From Dyella sp. BiH032 (lineage in GTDB: Bacteria; Pseudomonadota; Gammaproteobacteria; Xanthomonadales; Rhodanobacteraceae): a stretch of 64,000 nucleotides of DNA. Location of the stretch: NCBI RefSeq assembly GCF_031954525.1, contig NZ_CP134867.1, positions 1,922,001-1,986,000 on the forward strand, given 5' to 3'. Both the position numbers and the translations under genes were made by a program. Of the stretch, positions 54,084-62,229 are shown piece after piece (the first letter of the stretch is position 1; each line of letters starts with the position of its first letter). The notes below the pieces were generated by a model. That model worked only from the letters and a program-made list of their open reading frames with translations, searched no databases and had not been told where the DNA came from.

Positions 54084-54143
54084 GCCCGTGGCTGTCGCCT
54101 CCCGGCGCCGTTTGAATGGCGCAAAAACCCACGCCAGGCTCCT

Positions 54144-54830
54144 ATGCAACGCATCCTTCTCGCCGACGACGACCGCGCCCTGACCGACCTGCTGGCCGAA
54201 TACCTGCGGCGGGAGGGCTTCGCCGTGGACGTCGCGCACGACGGCGCCGAAGCCCTGGCGCGCCTGAGCAACCCAGCCCAGCGGCCGGACCTGTTGATCC
54301 TCGACGTGATGATGCCCGGCCGCGACGGGCTGGAAACCCTGCGCGAGCTGCGGCTGCAGCACCGCCTGCCGGTGATCATGCTGTCGGCGCGCGGCGAACC
54401 GGTGGACCGCGTGATCGGATTGGAACTCGGCGCGGACGACTATCTTTCCAAGCCTTGCCTCCCGCGCGAGCTGCTGGCCCGCGTGCGCGCGCAACTGCGT
54501 CGCCACTCGCCGGTCGCCGCCGGCGAGGTGGAAGTCGGCGTGCTGCGCCTGATGCCGGGTGAGCGGCGCGCCTATGCGGGCGAGACAGAGCTTTCACTGA
54601 CCGGCGCCGAGTTCGGCCTGCTGCTCGCGCTGGCCCAGCGCGCCGGCCAACTGGTCGACAAGGCCACACTGACCCGCATCGCCCTGGGCCGCGAACTGGA
54701 ACGTTTCGACCGCAGCATCGACGTGCACGTCAGCCGCCTGCGCCACAAGCTGGCCGAGGCCTCGCCGCAGGCGCCGCGCATCGAATCCGTGCGCGGCGCG
54801 GGCTACGTGCTGGTGACGGGGGCGGCATGA
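54144..54830 (+). CDS. OmpR-family response regulator (CpxR-like)
   Basis: A 228-aa response regulator. The receiver domain (1-115) has the acidic pair DDD (8-10), the phosphorylation site D54 in LLILDVMMPGRDG, and the late Lys in DYLSKPCLPRELL. The C-terminal winged helix (about 130-225) includes LTGAEFGLLLALAQRAGQLV and RSIDVHVSRLRHKL. CpxR identity rests on the CpxR box and the divergent spy-like gene, and is therefore tentative. It overlaps the sensor kinase by 4 bp (ATGA). Confidence 0.9.
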   Translation: MQRILLADDDRALTDLLAEYLRREGFAVDVAHDGAEALARLSNPAQRPDLLILDVMMPGRDGLETLRELRLQHRLPVIMLSARGEPVDRVIGLELGADDYLSKPCLPRELLARVRAQLRRHSPVAAGEVEVGVLRLMPGERRAYAGETELSLTGAEFGLLLALAQRAGQLVDKATLTRIALGRELERFDRSIDVHVSRLRHKLAEASPQAPRIESVRGAGYVLVTGAA

Positions 54831-56179
54831 ATCCGTTCAAGACTTCGCTGTTCTGGCGCCTGCTGGTGTGGTTCTTCCTCGCCAACCTGCTGGTGCTGCT
54901 GCTCGGCGGCTACCTCACGCGCCGTTTCGTCGAATACACCACGGCGGTGGAGATCAACTGGACCTCGCTCGCGCAGAGCGCCAGTGACGCGTACGAATCC
55001 GGCGGCGCCACGGGACTGCAGGCCTGGATGCGGGATCAACGGCAGGAAGGCATCGACGCCACGCTGTACGAGAACGGCACGCCGCTGGTGCCGATCCGCC
55101 TGCCTGGCAGCGTGCGTGATTCGCTGCCGCAGTGGCTGCAGGCGGGCCACGACCTGGTCATGCAGCCTTATCCGCGCATCTATCTGGCGGTCCAGCAGGT
55201 GGAGGGCCGGGACGGCAAGACGCGGCAACTGGTCGCGCTCAGCCGCACGCATTCGCGCCTTCCGTTGCAGACGCGCAACCAGATCTATCTGGCGGTGCAG
55301 TTCGGCTTGTCGCTGCTGTTCATCGCGCTGATCGGCTGGTGGGTGGCGCGGAGCGTGGCGCGGCCGGTGGAGGCGATGCAGCGCGCGGCGCGGCGCATGG
55401 CGGCCGGCGAGCTGTCGACGCGCGTCGGTCCGCCGGGACAGCGTGGTCCGGGCGAGCTTTCCCACCTGGCGCGGGATTTCGACGCCATGGCCGAGCGCAT
55501 CGAAGCATTGGTCGCGCACGATCGTGCCGTGCTGCAGGATCTCTCGCACGAGTTGCGTTCCCCGCTGGCCCGCCTGCAGCTGATCCTGGACCTGGCCCGG
55601 CGCAGCGATGCGGAGCAGGCGGCCTCTTACTTCGCCCAGGCCGAGCGCGAGATCGAGCGCCTGGACCGGATGACCGGCGAAATGCTGGCCTTGTCGCGGC
55701 TGGAAGGCGGCTTGCCGGGCATGGAGCGCGAAGCCGTCGACGTGGCCGCGATTGCCCGCGAGTGCGCCGCCAAGGCACAACTCGAAGCCTCGGCGCGCGA
55801 CATCCGTCTGCATACGGCGATCGAGGCGCCCGCCTGGGTGTCGGGCAGCGGACAGCTGATCGAACGCGCGCTCGACAACCTGCTCGGCAACGCCATCAAG
55901 TACAGCCCGCAGGGCGCCAGCGTGGAACTGGCCGTGCAGGCTGGCGAAAACCGCGCCGACGTGATCGTGCGCGATCACGGAGCAGGGGTGCCCGACGACG
56001 AACTGGCGCAACTGTTCCGCCCGTTCTTCCGCGGCAGCAACGCGCCCAAGGCCGAAGGGCACGGCCTCGGACTGGCGATCGTGCAGCGCGTGGCGCAGGT
56101 GCACGGTGGCGAGACGGCGGCACGCAACGCCGAGGGCGGGGGACTGGAGGTCCGCCTGAGCCTGCCCTTGCAGGCTTGA
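54827..56179 (+). CDS. Sensor histidine kinase (CpxA-like)
   Basis: A 450-aa membrane kinase. Transmembrane helix 1 is near residues 9-28, a periplasmic sensor region of about 120 residues follows, helix 2 is near 150-172, then HAMP (about 173-225). The phosphoacceptor is H241 in LSHELRSPLARL; the ATPase domain has the N-box ALDNLLGNAIKYSP, G1 VRDHGAGVPDD and G2 GHGLGLAIVQR. It is paired with the upstream response regulator. Likely signals are envelope stresses, by analogy with CpxA. Confidence 0.92.
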   Translation: MNPFKTSLFWRLLVWFFLANLLVLLLGGYLTRRFVEYTTAVEINWTSLAQSASDAYESGGATGLQAWMRDQRQEGIDATLYENGTPLVPIRLPGSVRDSLPQWLQAGHDLVMQPYPRIYLAVQQVEGRDGKTRQLVALSRTHSRLPLQTRNQIYLAVQFGLSLLFIALIGWWVARSVARPVEAMQRAARRMAAGELSTRVGPPGQRGPGELSHLARDFDAMAERIEALVAHDRAVLQDLSHELRSPLARLQLILDLARRSDAEQAASYFAQAEREIERLDRMTGEMLALSRLEGGLPGMEREAVDVAAIARECAAKAQLEASARDIRLHTAIEAPAWVSGSGQLIERALDNLLGNAIKYSPQGASVELAVQAGENRADVIVRDHGAGVPDDELAQLFRPFFRGSNAPKAEGHGLGLAIVQRVAQVHGGETAARNAEGGGLEVRLSLPLQA

Positions 56180-56246
56180 GGCGGCACGCCGCTTCGCAGG
56201 CGCGGCGCCGTTTGCCACACTAGGCTTCTTTGTCCGCGGGACCTCC

Positions 56247-57233
56247 ATGCGCTCCAACGCTCTCGCCGCCGTCGGACTGGCGCTGTGCTCGGCGCTGTTC
56301 TTCACGATGACCTACGTGCTCAACCGCAGCTTCGTCTCCGGTGGCGGGCATTGGGCGTGGGCGGGCATCCTGCGCTACCTGATCACCTTGCCGCTGCTGG
56401 CGCTGGTGCTGCCCTGGCAGGGCGGGCTGGGTCAGTTGCCGGCCGAGTTGCGTCGTCATCCGCGCACCTGGCTGCTGTGGAGCGGCGTGGGTTTCGTCCT
56501 GTTCGGCGTACCGCTCACCTGGGCGGCGAGCAGCGGCCCGTCGTGGCTGATCGCCGGCAGTTTCCAGACCACCGTGCTGGCCGGGCCGTTGATGGCGCCG
56601 CTGATCTACCGTGACGCGCGCGGCCGGCTGGCCTGGCGCACGCTCGCGGTCGGCGCGTTGATCGTGGCGGGTGTGTTCGCCTTGCAGTGGGGGCATGCGC
56701 ACGGCCGCCTGCGCGCGAGCGACTGGCTCGCCATCGCCGCCGTCGTGGTATCTGCCTTTGCCTATCCGCTCGGCAACCGCATGCTGCTGTTGCACCTGGA
56801 ACGTGGCGGGATGCGGCTGGGCGCGGTGCAGCGCGTGTTCGGCATGACCTTGTGCAGCTGGCCGCTGTGGCTGCTGTTCGCGGCGATCACCTGGATCGTC
56901 GTAGGACCGCCGTCATGGCGTGACGTGCTGCTGGCCGGCGGCGTGGCGCTTTCCTCCGGCGTGATCGCCACGGTGCTGTTCTTCCGTGCCACCGACATGG
57001 TGCGCAGCGAACCCACCGCGCTGGCCGCGGTGGAGGCCATGCAGGCCGCAGAGCTGCTGTTCGCCACGCTGCTCGGAGCGACCCTGCTCGGCGAGGCGTG
57101 GCCGAGCGGTTTTTCGGCCATTGGCGCGGTGATGATCGTCGCGGGCATCGCCCTGTTCGGCTGGATGAGCGGCCGCGGCGCCGCAGGTCACGACGAGGAA
57201 CTGCGCACGCTGCGCACCGATCGCGCCGCCTGA
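56247..57233 (+). CDS. Multidrug/metabolite efflux transporter, EamA-related (DMT superfamily)
   Basis: A 328-aa inner-membrane protein with about ten transmembrane helices in two repeated halves, the DMT superfamily layout. The N-terminal half includes SALFFTMTYVLNRSFVSGGG and PSWLIAGSFQTTVLAGPLMA; the second half has RSEPTALAAVEAMQAAELLF. It resembles the multidrug resistance efflux (EmrE-type) group that is twice the size of true SMR proteins. The C-terminus is basic and cytoplasmic. It lies 67 bp after the kinase gene. Substrate cannot be assigned. Confidence 0.85.
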   Translation: MRSNALAAVGLALCSALFFTMTYVLNRSFVSGGGHWAWAGILRYLITLPLLALVLPWQGGLGQLPAELRRHPRTWLLWSGVGFVLFGVPLTWAASSGPSWLIAGSFQTTVLAGPLMAPLIYRDARGRLAWRTLAVGALIVAGVFALQWGHAHGRLRASDWLAIAAVVVSAFAYPLGNRMLLLHLERGGMRLGAVQRVFGMTLCSWPLWLLFAAITWIVVGPPSWRDVLLAGGVALSSGVIATVLFFRATDMVRSEPTALAAVEAMQAAELLFATLLGATLLGEAWPSGFSAIGAVMIVAGIALFGWMSGRGAAGHDEELRTLRTDRAA

Positions 57234-57277
57234 ACGCGGCCATCCAGACGTCCGGAACTTGCCCTGTCGTTGCGGCT

Positions 57278-57292
57278 CGGGTTAAACACCCG
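57278..57292. promoter_or_regulatory. inverted repeat upstream of the glycoside-hydrolase-like gene
   Basis: CGGGT-TAAAC-ACCCG, 23 bp before the ATG of the 999-aa gene, overlapping the likely transcription start. It may be an operator or only a GC-rich palindrome. Confidence 0.35.
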
Positions 57293-57315
57293 GGTTTGGG
57301 CGAAGGAGACGAGGG

Positions 57316-60315
57316 ATGCGGCAACGGCGCGGCGCGTGGTTGATGGCGGGGGCCTTGCTGGCCATGGCGCCCGCGGTACTGGCGGCGGATGAGCATGGCG
57401 CACCCGCACTGCGCTGGGACGCGTCCCGGTTCGGCAACCATCGCTACCTGGTGCAGGTCGATGCCCCGGCCGATGCCGTGCGGGTGGAGATCCCATGGCG
57501 CCGGCGCGACGCGCATCCCGAGCGGGTCGCGGTGATCGTGACCGATCCCGACGGCGCACCCATTGCCAACGTACTGCGTGGCGACATCGACCGCGCCTCC
57601 GGCGAGCTGGTGTTCCAGGCGGCCAAGGCCGGTACCTACGCTGTGTACTACCAGCCCTATGTCAGCAACGGTCGCAGCAACTACCCCGTGGTGGGCTACG
57701 CCGCGCCGAAGGATTCGGCCGACGACACCTGGGCGGACCGGTTCGACCAGCCATCCGCCTGGCGCAAGCTGCCGCAAGCCAAGGTGCTGCGCTACGAAGC
57801 CGTGGACGACTTCGACGCCTACACCGACATGGAACGCACCGCCACGCCGGCCGAACTGGACGCGCTGCTGGCGAAGCAGAACGGGCCGCTGCTGCTGTTC
57901 CCCGAGACGCGCGCCCACCCCGTACGCATGTTCGACACGCTGCCCGCCGCCTGGGCACAGCGCGGTCCCGGGGGGACGTTGAGCGATACCGCCCAACGCG
58001 GCGAATATCTCAGTTTCCAGGTCGGCCTGTGGTCGCCGCGCGCGCAGATCAACGAGGTGCGCGTGGCCTTCGCCGATCTGCACGGTCCCGACGGCGCCAC
58101 GATTCCAGCGACGGCGCTGACCTGCTTCAACCTCCGTGGCACCGACTACACCGGCCGTCCGTTCACTGCGCGCGTCGACCTGCCGATGGGGCGAATGCAG
58201 CCCTTGTGGATGGGGCTGGACGTTCCCGCCGATGCGAAACCTGGGCTCTATCAGGGCGAGGTGACCATCGGTGCCGAGGGCGTGGAGCCGCAGCGGGTGC
58301 CGTTGGCGATCACGGTGAGCGATGGCATCGCCGTCGCGCATGGCGACGACGATCCGTTCAAGCTCACCCGTCTGCGCTGGCTCGATTCCACGCTGGCGCA
58401 GGACGACACGCTGGTGAAGCCCTTCACCGCGATCACGGTGAAGGGCGGCGAACTCGGCATCCTCGGCCGCGATATCACGCTGGCCGACAACGGCCTGCCG
58501 GCGCAGATCCACAGCCGCTTCGACGAGCGCATGACGGGCTTCGCGAAACAGCCCCGCGCGCTGCTGCAGGCGCCGATGCAACTGCTGGTGGAGGACGCAT
58601 CGGGCGTGCATGCGCTGACCGCCAAAGGGGCACCGAAGGTCGAGACGGACGGCCCCGCGAGAGTGCACTGGACGGTGACCGGCAACGCCGGCCCGGTGCG
58701 CGGCGAGGTCAAGGCGTCGCTGGAGGCGGACGGCACACTGCAGTACGCCATCGCCCTGCAAGCCGACCGGGAGACCGCCATCGGCGACGTGCGCCTGGAG
58801 ATCCCGTTGCGCGGAGACGTGGCGCGCTACCAGCTCGGCCTCGGCCAGCAGGGCGGCGAGGCGCCGGCGTCCTACAGTTGGCACTGGAATGTGCGCAACA
58901 ACCAGGACGGCGCATGGATCGGCGCCGTGAATGCCGGCTTGGAGTTCCACCTGCGCGACGAACATTACCTGCGCCCGCTCAATACGAACTTCTACCAGCA
59001 GCAACCCTTGCGCATTCCCGCGTCGTGGGACAACGGCGGGCAGGGCGGCATCGAGCTGGCGCGCGACAAGGACCGCTACCTGGTCAGGGCCTTCAGCGGC
59101 CCGCGCACGATGCAAGCCGGGCAGACGCTGCGCTACGACGTCGTCCTGCGCGTCACGCCGTTCAAGACCATCCAGCCAGCGAAGCACTTCAGCGAACGCT
59201 TCTTCCACAAGTACGGCGACCTCGACGCGATCAAGGCCGACGGCGCCAACGTGGTGAACATCCACCATGCCACGCCGATCAATCCATGGATCAACTATCC
59301 GTTCCTGGAAGCGGAGGCGATGCGCCGGTACATCGAGGCGGCACATCAGCGCGGCATGCGGGTCAAGATCTACGACACCGTGCGCGAACTCTCCGACCGT
59401 GCCCCCGAACTGCCCATGCTCGAATCGCTGGGGCACGAAGTGATCAGCGCCGGTAAGGGTGGTGGCTTCTCCTGGCTGCAGGAACATCTCGACGGCGACT
59501 ACATCGCCGCATGGCACGTGCCGGAAAATCGCGACGCAGCGGTGATCAACGCCGGCCAGAGCCGCTGGCACAACCACTACATCGAAGGCCTGGACTGGCT
59601 GGCGCGCAACGAGGGCATCGATGGCCTCTATCTCGACGACGTCGCCTACGACCGCACCACCATGAAGCGCGTGCGCAAGGTGCTGCAGGCGCATCGCGCG
59701 GATCCGTTGATCGACCTGCACTCGGCCAACCAGTACAACCCGCGCGACGGCTACATCAACAGCGCGCTGCTCTACATGGAGCTGTTCCCCTATATCGACC
59801 GCCTGTGGTTCGGCGAGTATTTCGACTACGAGAAGACCTCGCCGTCGTACTGGCTCACCGAGATTTCCGGCATCCCATACGGCCTCATGGGCGAGATGCT
59901 GCAGAACAACGGCAACCCCTGGCGCGGCATGGTGTTCGGCATGACCAGCCGGCTCGGCTGGTCGCCCGGCAGCGATCCGCGCCCGTTGTGGAAGCTGTGG
60001 GACGAGTTCGGCATTGCCAAGGCCGAGATGATCGGCTGGTGGGTGCACGATGCGCCCGTGCGGACGGGACGCGAGGATGTGCTCGCCACCAGCTACGTGC
60101 GCAAGGGGCAGGGCACGTTGATCGCGCTTGCCTCATGGGCGACGGAGAAGGCCGACGCGAAGCTGGCGATCGACTGGAAGGCGCTGGGCCTGAATCCGGC
60201 CAAGGCGACGCTGGTCGCGCCCGCCGTGCCCGGCTTCCAGCCCGCGGCCAAGTTCAAGCCGGGCGAGCCGATTCCCATCGAGCCGGGCAAGGGCTGGCTG
60301 TTGCAGGTGCAGTGA
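57316..60315 (+). CDS. Large secreted glycoside hydrolase-like protein
   Basis: A 999-aa exported protein (signal peptide to about residue 23, ending AVLAADEH). The N-terminal about 300 residues are beta-rich (VEIPWRRRDAHPERVAVIVT). The centre is another beta domain (about 350-620) with GEVKASLEADGTLQYAIALQ. The C-terminal half (about 620-900) looks like a TIM barrel, with IHHATPINPWINYPFLEAEA, RGMRVKIYDTVREL and, near 770, IDGLYLDDVAYDRTT, in which paired Asp residues could be catalytic. This is the style of DUF6067/GH123-related glycoside hydrolase domain proteins better known from Bacteroidetes. Substrate unknown; polysaccharide or host-glycan breakdown is possible. AGGAG 8 bp before the ATG fixes the start. 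Confidence 0.7.
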   Translation: MRQRRGAWLMAGALLAMAPAVLAADEHGAPALRWDASRFGNHRYLVQVDAPADAVRVEIPWRRRDAHPERVAVIVTDPDGAPIANVLRGDIDRASGELVFQAAKAGTYAVYYQPYVSNGRSNYPVVGYAAPKDSADDTWADRFDQPSAWRKLPQAKVLRYEAVDDFDAYTDMERTATPAELDALLAKQNGPLLLFPETRAHPVRMFDTLPAAWAQRGPGGTLSDTAQRGEYLSFQVGLWSPRAQINEVRVAFADLHGPDGATIPATALTCFNLRGTDYTGRPFTARVDLPMGRMQPLWMGLDVPADAKPGLYQGEVTIGAEGVEPQRVPLAITVSDGIAVAHGDDDPFKLTRLRWLDSTLAQDDTLVKPFTAITVKGGELGILGRDITLADNGLPAQIHSRFDERMTGFAKQPRALLQAPMQLLVEDASGVHALTAKGAPKVETDGPARVHWTVTGNAGPVRGEVKASLEADGTLQYAIALQADRETAIGDVRLEIPLRGDVARYQLGLGQQGGEAPASYSWHWNVRNNQDGAWIGAVNAGLEFHLRDEHYLRPLNTNFYQQQPLRIPASWDNGGQGGIELARDKDRYLVRAFSGPRTMQAGQTLRYDVVLRVTPFKTIQPAKHFSERFFHKYGDLDAIKADGANVVNIHHATPINPWINYPFLEAEAMRRYIEAAHQRGMRVKIYDTVRELSDRAPELPMLESLGHEVISAGKGGGFSWLQEHLDGDYIAAWHVPENRDAAVINAGQSRWHNHYIEGLDWLARNEGIDGLYLDDVAYDRTTMKRVRKVLQAHRADPLIDLHSANQYNPRDGYINSALLYMELFPYIDRLWFGEYFDYEKTSPSYWLTEISGIPYGLMGEMLQNNGNPWRGMVFGMTSRLGWSPGSDPRPLWKLWDEFGIAKAEMIGWWVHDAPVRTGREDVLATSYVRKGQGTLIALASWATEKADAKLAIDWKALGLNPAKATLVAPAVPGFQPAAKFKPGEPIPIEPGKGWLLQVQ

Positions 60316-60406
60316 GGCGAGCGGTCGCCGTCCGGTCGATCGGGCCGGGCGGAGGTTCTATCCTTGGCGGACGCGCCTCCCCGCGGCGTGTCTTCCGAGG
60401 AACGCC

Positions 60407-61672
60407 ATGCAAGACCAGGCAGCCGCCGCCGCGCGCGCGGACGGCGACTTCATTCGCCACGGCACGCCGCTGTTCCGGCGCACCAATCTCGCGCTGTTCG
60501 CCGCCGGCATCGCCACCTTCGGCCTGCTCTATTGCGTGCAGCCGCTGATGCCGGAGTTCAGCAAGACGTTCGGCGTCAATGCCGCCGGCGCGGCGCTGTC
60601 GTTGTCGCTCACCACTGGCGTGCTCGCCGTCGCCATGCTCGTGGCCGGCGCGGTGTCGGACGCGTGGGGGCGCAAATCGGTGATGACCGTGTCACTGCTT
60701 GCGTCTTCCGTACTGGTGCTCGCCACGGCCGCGGTGCACGACTGGCACTTGCTGCTGGTGCTGCGGACTTTGCTCGGCCTCACCTTGAGCGGCCTTCCGG
60801 CCGTCGCGATGACCTACCTCAGCGAGGAGATGCATCCGGAGTCGATCGGCCTGGGCATGGGCCTGTACATCAGCGGCAATGCGATCGGCGGCATGGGCGG
60901 ACGCCTGGTCGCGGGCGTGCTGGCGGATTTCGTGGGCTGGCGTGCCGGCGTGGGCGCTGTCGGCGCGATCGGCCTGCTGGCGGGCCTGGTGTTCTGGCGC
61001 AGCCTGCCGCCCTCCCGCCACTTCACGGTGCAACCGTTCGAATGGCGCGTCTTGCGCGAGCGCTTCGTCGGCGCCTTCCGCGACGCAGGCCTGCCCTGGC
61101 TGTTCGCCGAGGGCTTCCTGCTGCTGGGTGCGTTCGTCACGGTCTACAACTTCATCGGTTATCGCCTGCTGGCCCCGCCATATGGCCTGAGCCAGGCCGT
61201 GGTGGGCCTGATCTTCAGCGTGTACCTGATCGGCACGTTCAGTTCCGCGTGGATGGGCCACCTGGCGGGCAAGCTTGGGCGGCGCAAGGTGCTGTGGACT
61301 GCGTTCGCGCTGATGCTGGGGGGCGTGCTGCTGACGCTGACATCGCCGTTGATCCTGATCGTGCTGGGCATCGTGGCGATCACGTTCGGCTTCTTCGGCG
61401 GGCACTCGATCGCGAGCAGCTGGGTGGGGCGGCGCGCGGGTGCGGCGAAGGCGCAGGCCTCGTCGATGTACCTGTTCTCTTACTACATGGGTTCGAGCCT
61501 GGCTGGCGCGGGCGGCGGGCTGTTTTATGCCTCCCGCGGCTGGAATGGCGTGGCGGCGTTCGTGGGGGTGCTGGTGTTGGGTGGGTTATTGATCGCGTGG
61601 CGGCTGCGGGGGTTGGTGCCGTTGCCGGGGCCGCCGTCGAAGGGGGATGAGCCGCCGTTGGCGGAGGTTTGA
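60407..61672 (+). CDS. MFS transporter (YnfM-like)
   Basis: A 421-aa major facilitator with 12 predicted transmembrane helices. The loop 2-3 motif is DAWGRKSVM, and the matching loop in the second half is GKLGRRKVL. The N-terminus (about 1-28, before NLALFAAGIATFGLLYCVQP) is cytoplasmic. It resembles the YnfM-type drug-H+ antiporter group, whose substrates are mostly unknown. GAGGAA lies upstream of the ATG. It is separated from the glycoside-hydrolase gene by 91 bp. The following 550 bp are repeat-like. Confidence 0.88.
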   Translation: MQDQAAAAARADGDFIRHGTPLFRRTNLALFAAGIATFGLLYCVQPLMPEFSKTFGVNAAGAALSLSLTTGVLAVAMLVAGAVSDAWGRKSVMTVSLLASSVLVLATAAVHDWHLLLVLRTLLGLTLSGLPAVAMTYLSEEMHPESIGLGMGLYISGNAIGGMGGRLVAGVLADFVGWRAGVGAVGAIGLLAGLVFWRSLPPSRHFTVQPFEWRVLRERFVGAFRDAGLPWLFAEGFLLLGAFVTVYNFIGYRLLAPPYGLSQAVVGLIFSVYLIGTFSSAWMGHLAGKLGRRKVLWTAFALMLGGVLLTLTSPLILIVLGIVAITFGFFGGHSIASSWVGRRAGAAKAQASSMYLFSYYMGSSLAGAGGGLFYASRGWNGVAAFVGVLVLGGLLIAWRLRGLVPLPGPPSKGDEPPLAEV

Positions 61673-62229
61673 TGGGGGCGCTGGCGCGAGCGCTGTAGGT
61701 TGGGGTGAGCTTGCGAAGCCCATCGGGCGCTCAGGGTCGCCTTGCCCTTACCTACTCGTTATTCCGGCGTGGGCCGGAACCCAGGGGCGATATCGCTCGA
61801 ATGTCGCGACGTGGTCGCCAGTGGTGTCTCGCCCCTCGCGGGGCGAGGGTTTCGCTCTCCTGCCGGAGAGCGAGTTACTTCTTCTTGCTTGCCCAAGAAG
61901 AAGTAACCAAGAAGAAGGGCCCCCTGCGCGGCGCCCTCCGCAGCCTTCGCTGCTGCGGGTGCGTTGAGGGCTGGCCGGGCTTTTCGATCGGGCATCCTTG
62001 CCCTGATCGAAAAGGCGGGGACGTCCTGTCCCCGCCCGCCTGCGGCGGCCTGATCGTCCAGCCCTCACCGCCGCGAAGGGAACCCGGGAGATCAAGAGCG
62101 TTACGGAGCATCGCTTCGCTCGCTCTTGTTTAGTTTTCGCCTCGGTACCGCACTTCTCCTTCTCCCCGCCGGGGAGAAGGCGGGATGAGGGGCCCTACGA
62201 AGCGCAGCGCTCATCCCCTTACACCAGGC
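61673..62229. repeat. hairpin-rich intergenic repeat region
   Basis: No gene is supported in these 557 bp. A REP-like element lies at 61755-61795 (CTCGTTATTCCGG...CCGGAACCC). A chain of inverted repeats then runs to about 62190: GTTACTTCTTCTTG / CAAGAAGAAGTAAC (14-bp stem, 61874-61887 with 61894-61907); CTTTTCGATC / GATCGAAAAG (61980-62014); GCGGGGAC / GTCCCCGC (62015-62035); GAGGGCTGG / CCAGCCCTC (about 61966 with 62058); and TTCTCCCC / GGGGAGAA (about 62162-62180). I recall this type of structured repeat (the AAGAAGAAGTAACCAAGAAG module in particular) in intergenic regions of Xanthomonadales, where it is often mis-called as short proteins. It may be a transposable-type repeat or a terminator cluster. 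Confidence 0.7.

Noticed and set aside
56887..60048. 1053-aa open frame opposite the glycoside-hydrolase-like gene
   Set aside because: Antisense, low-complexity His/Arg/Val-rich translation with no domain; the plus-strand gene has a signal peptide, ribosome site and family-like motifs.
61705..62133. 142-aa open frame in the repeat region
   Set aside because: It runs through several inverted repeats, has no ribosome site or recognisable domain, and resembles repeat-derived spurious ORFs.
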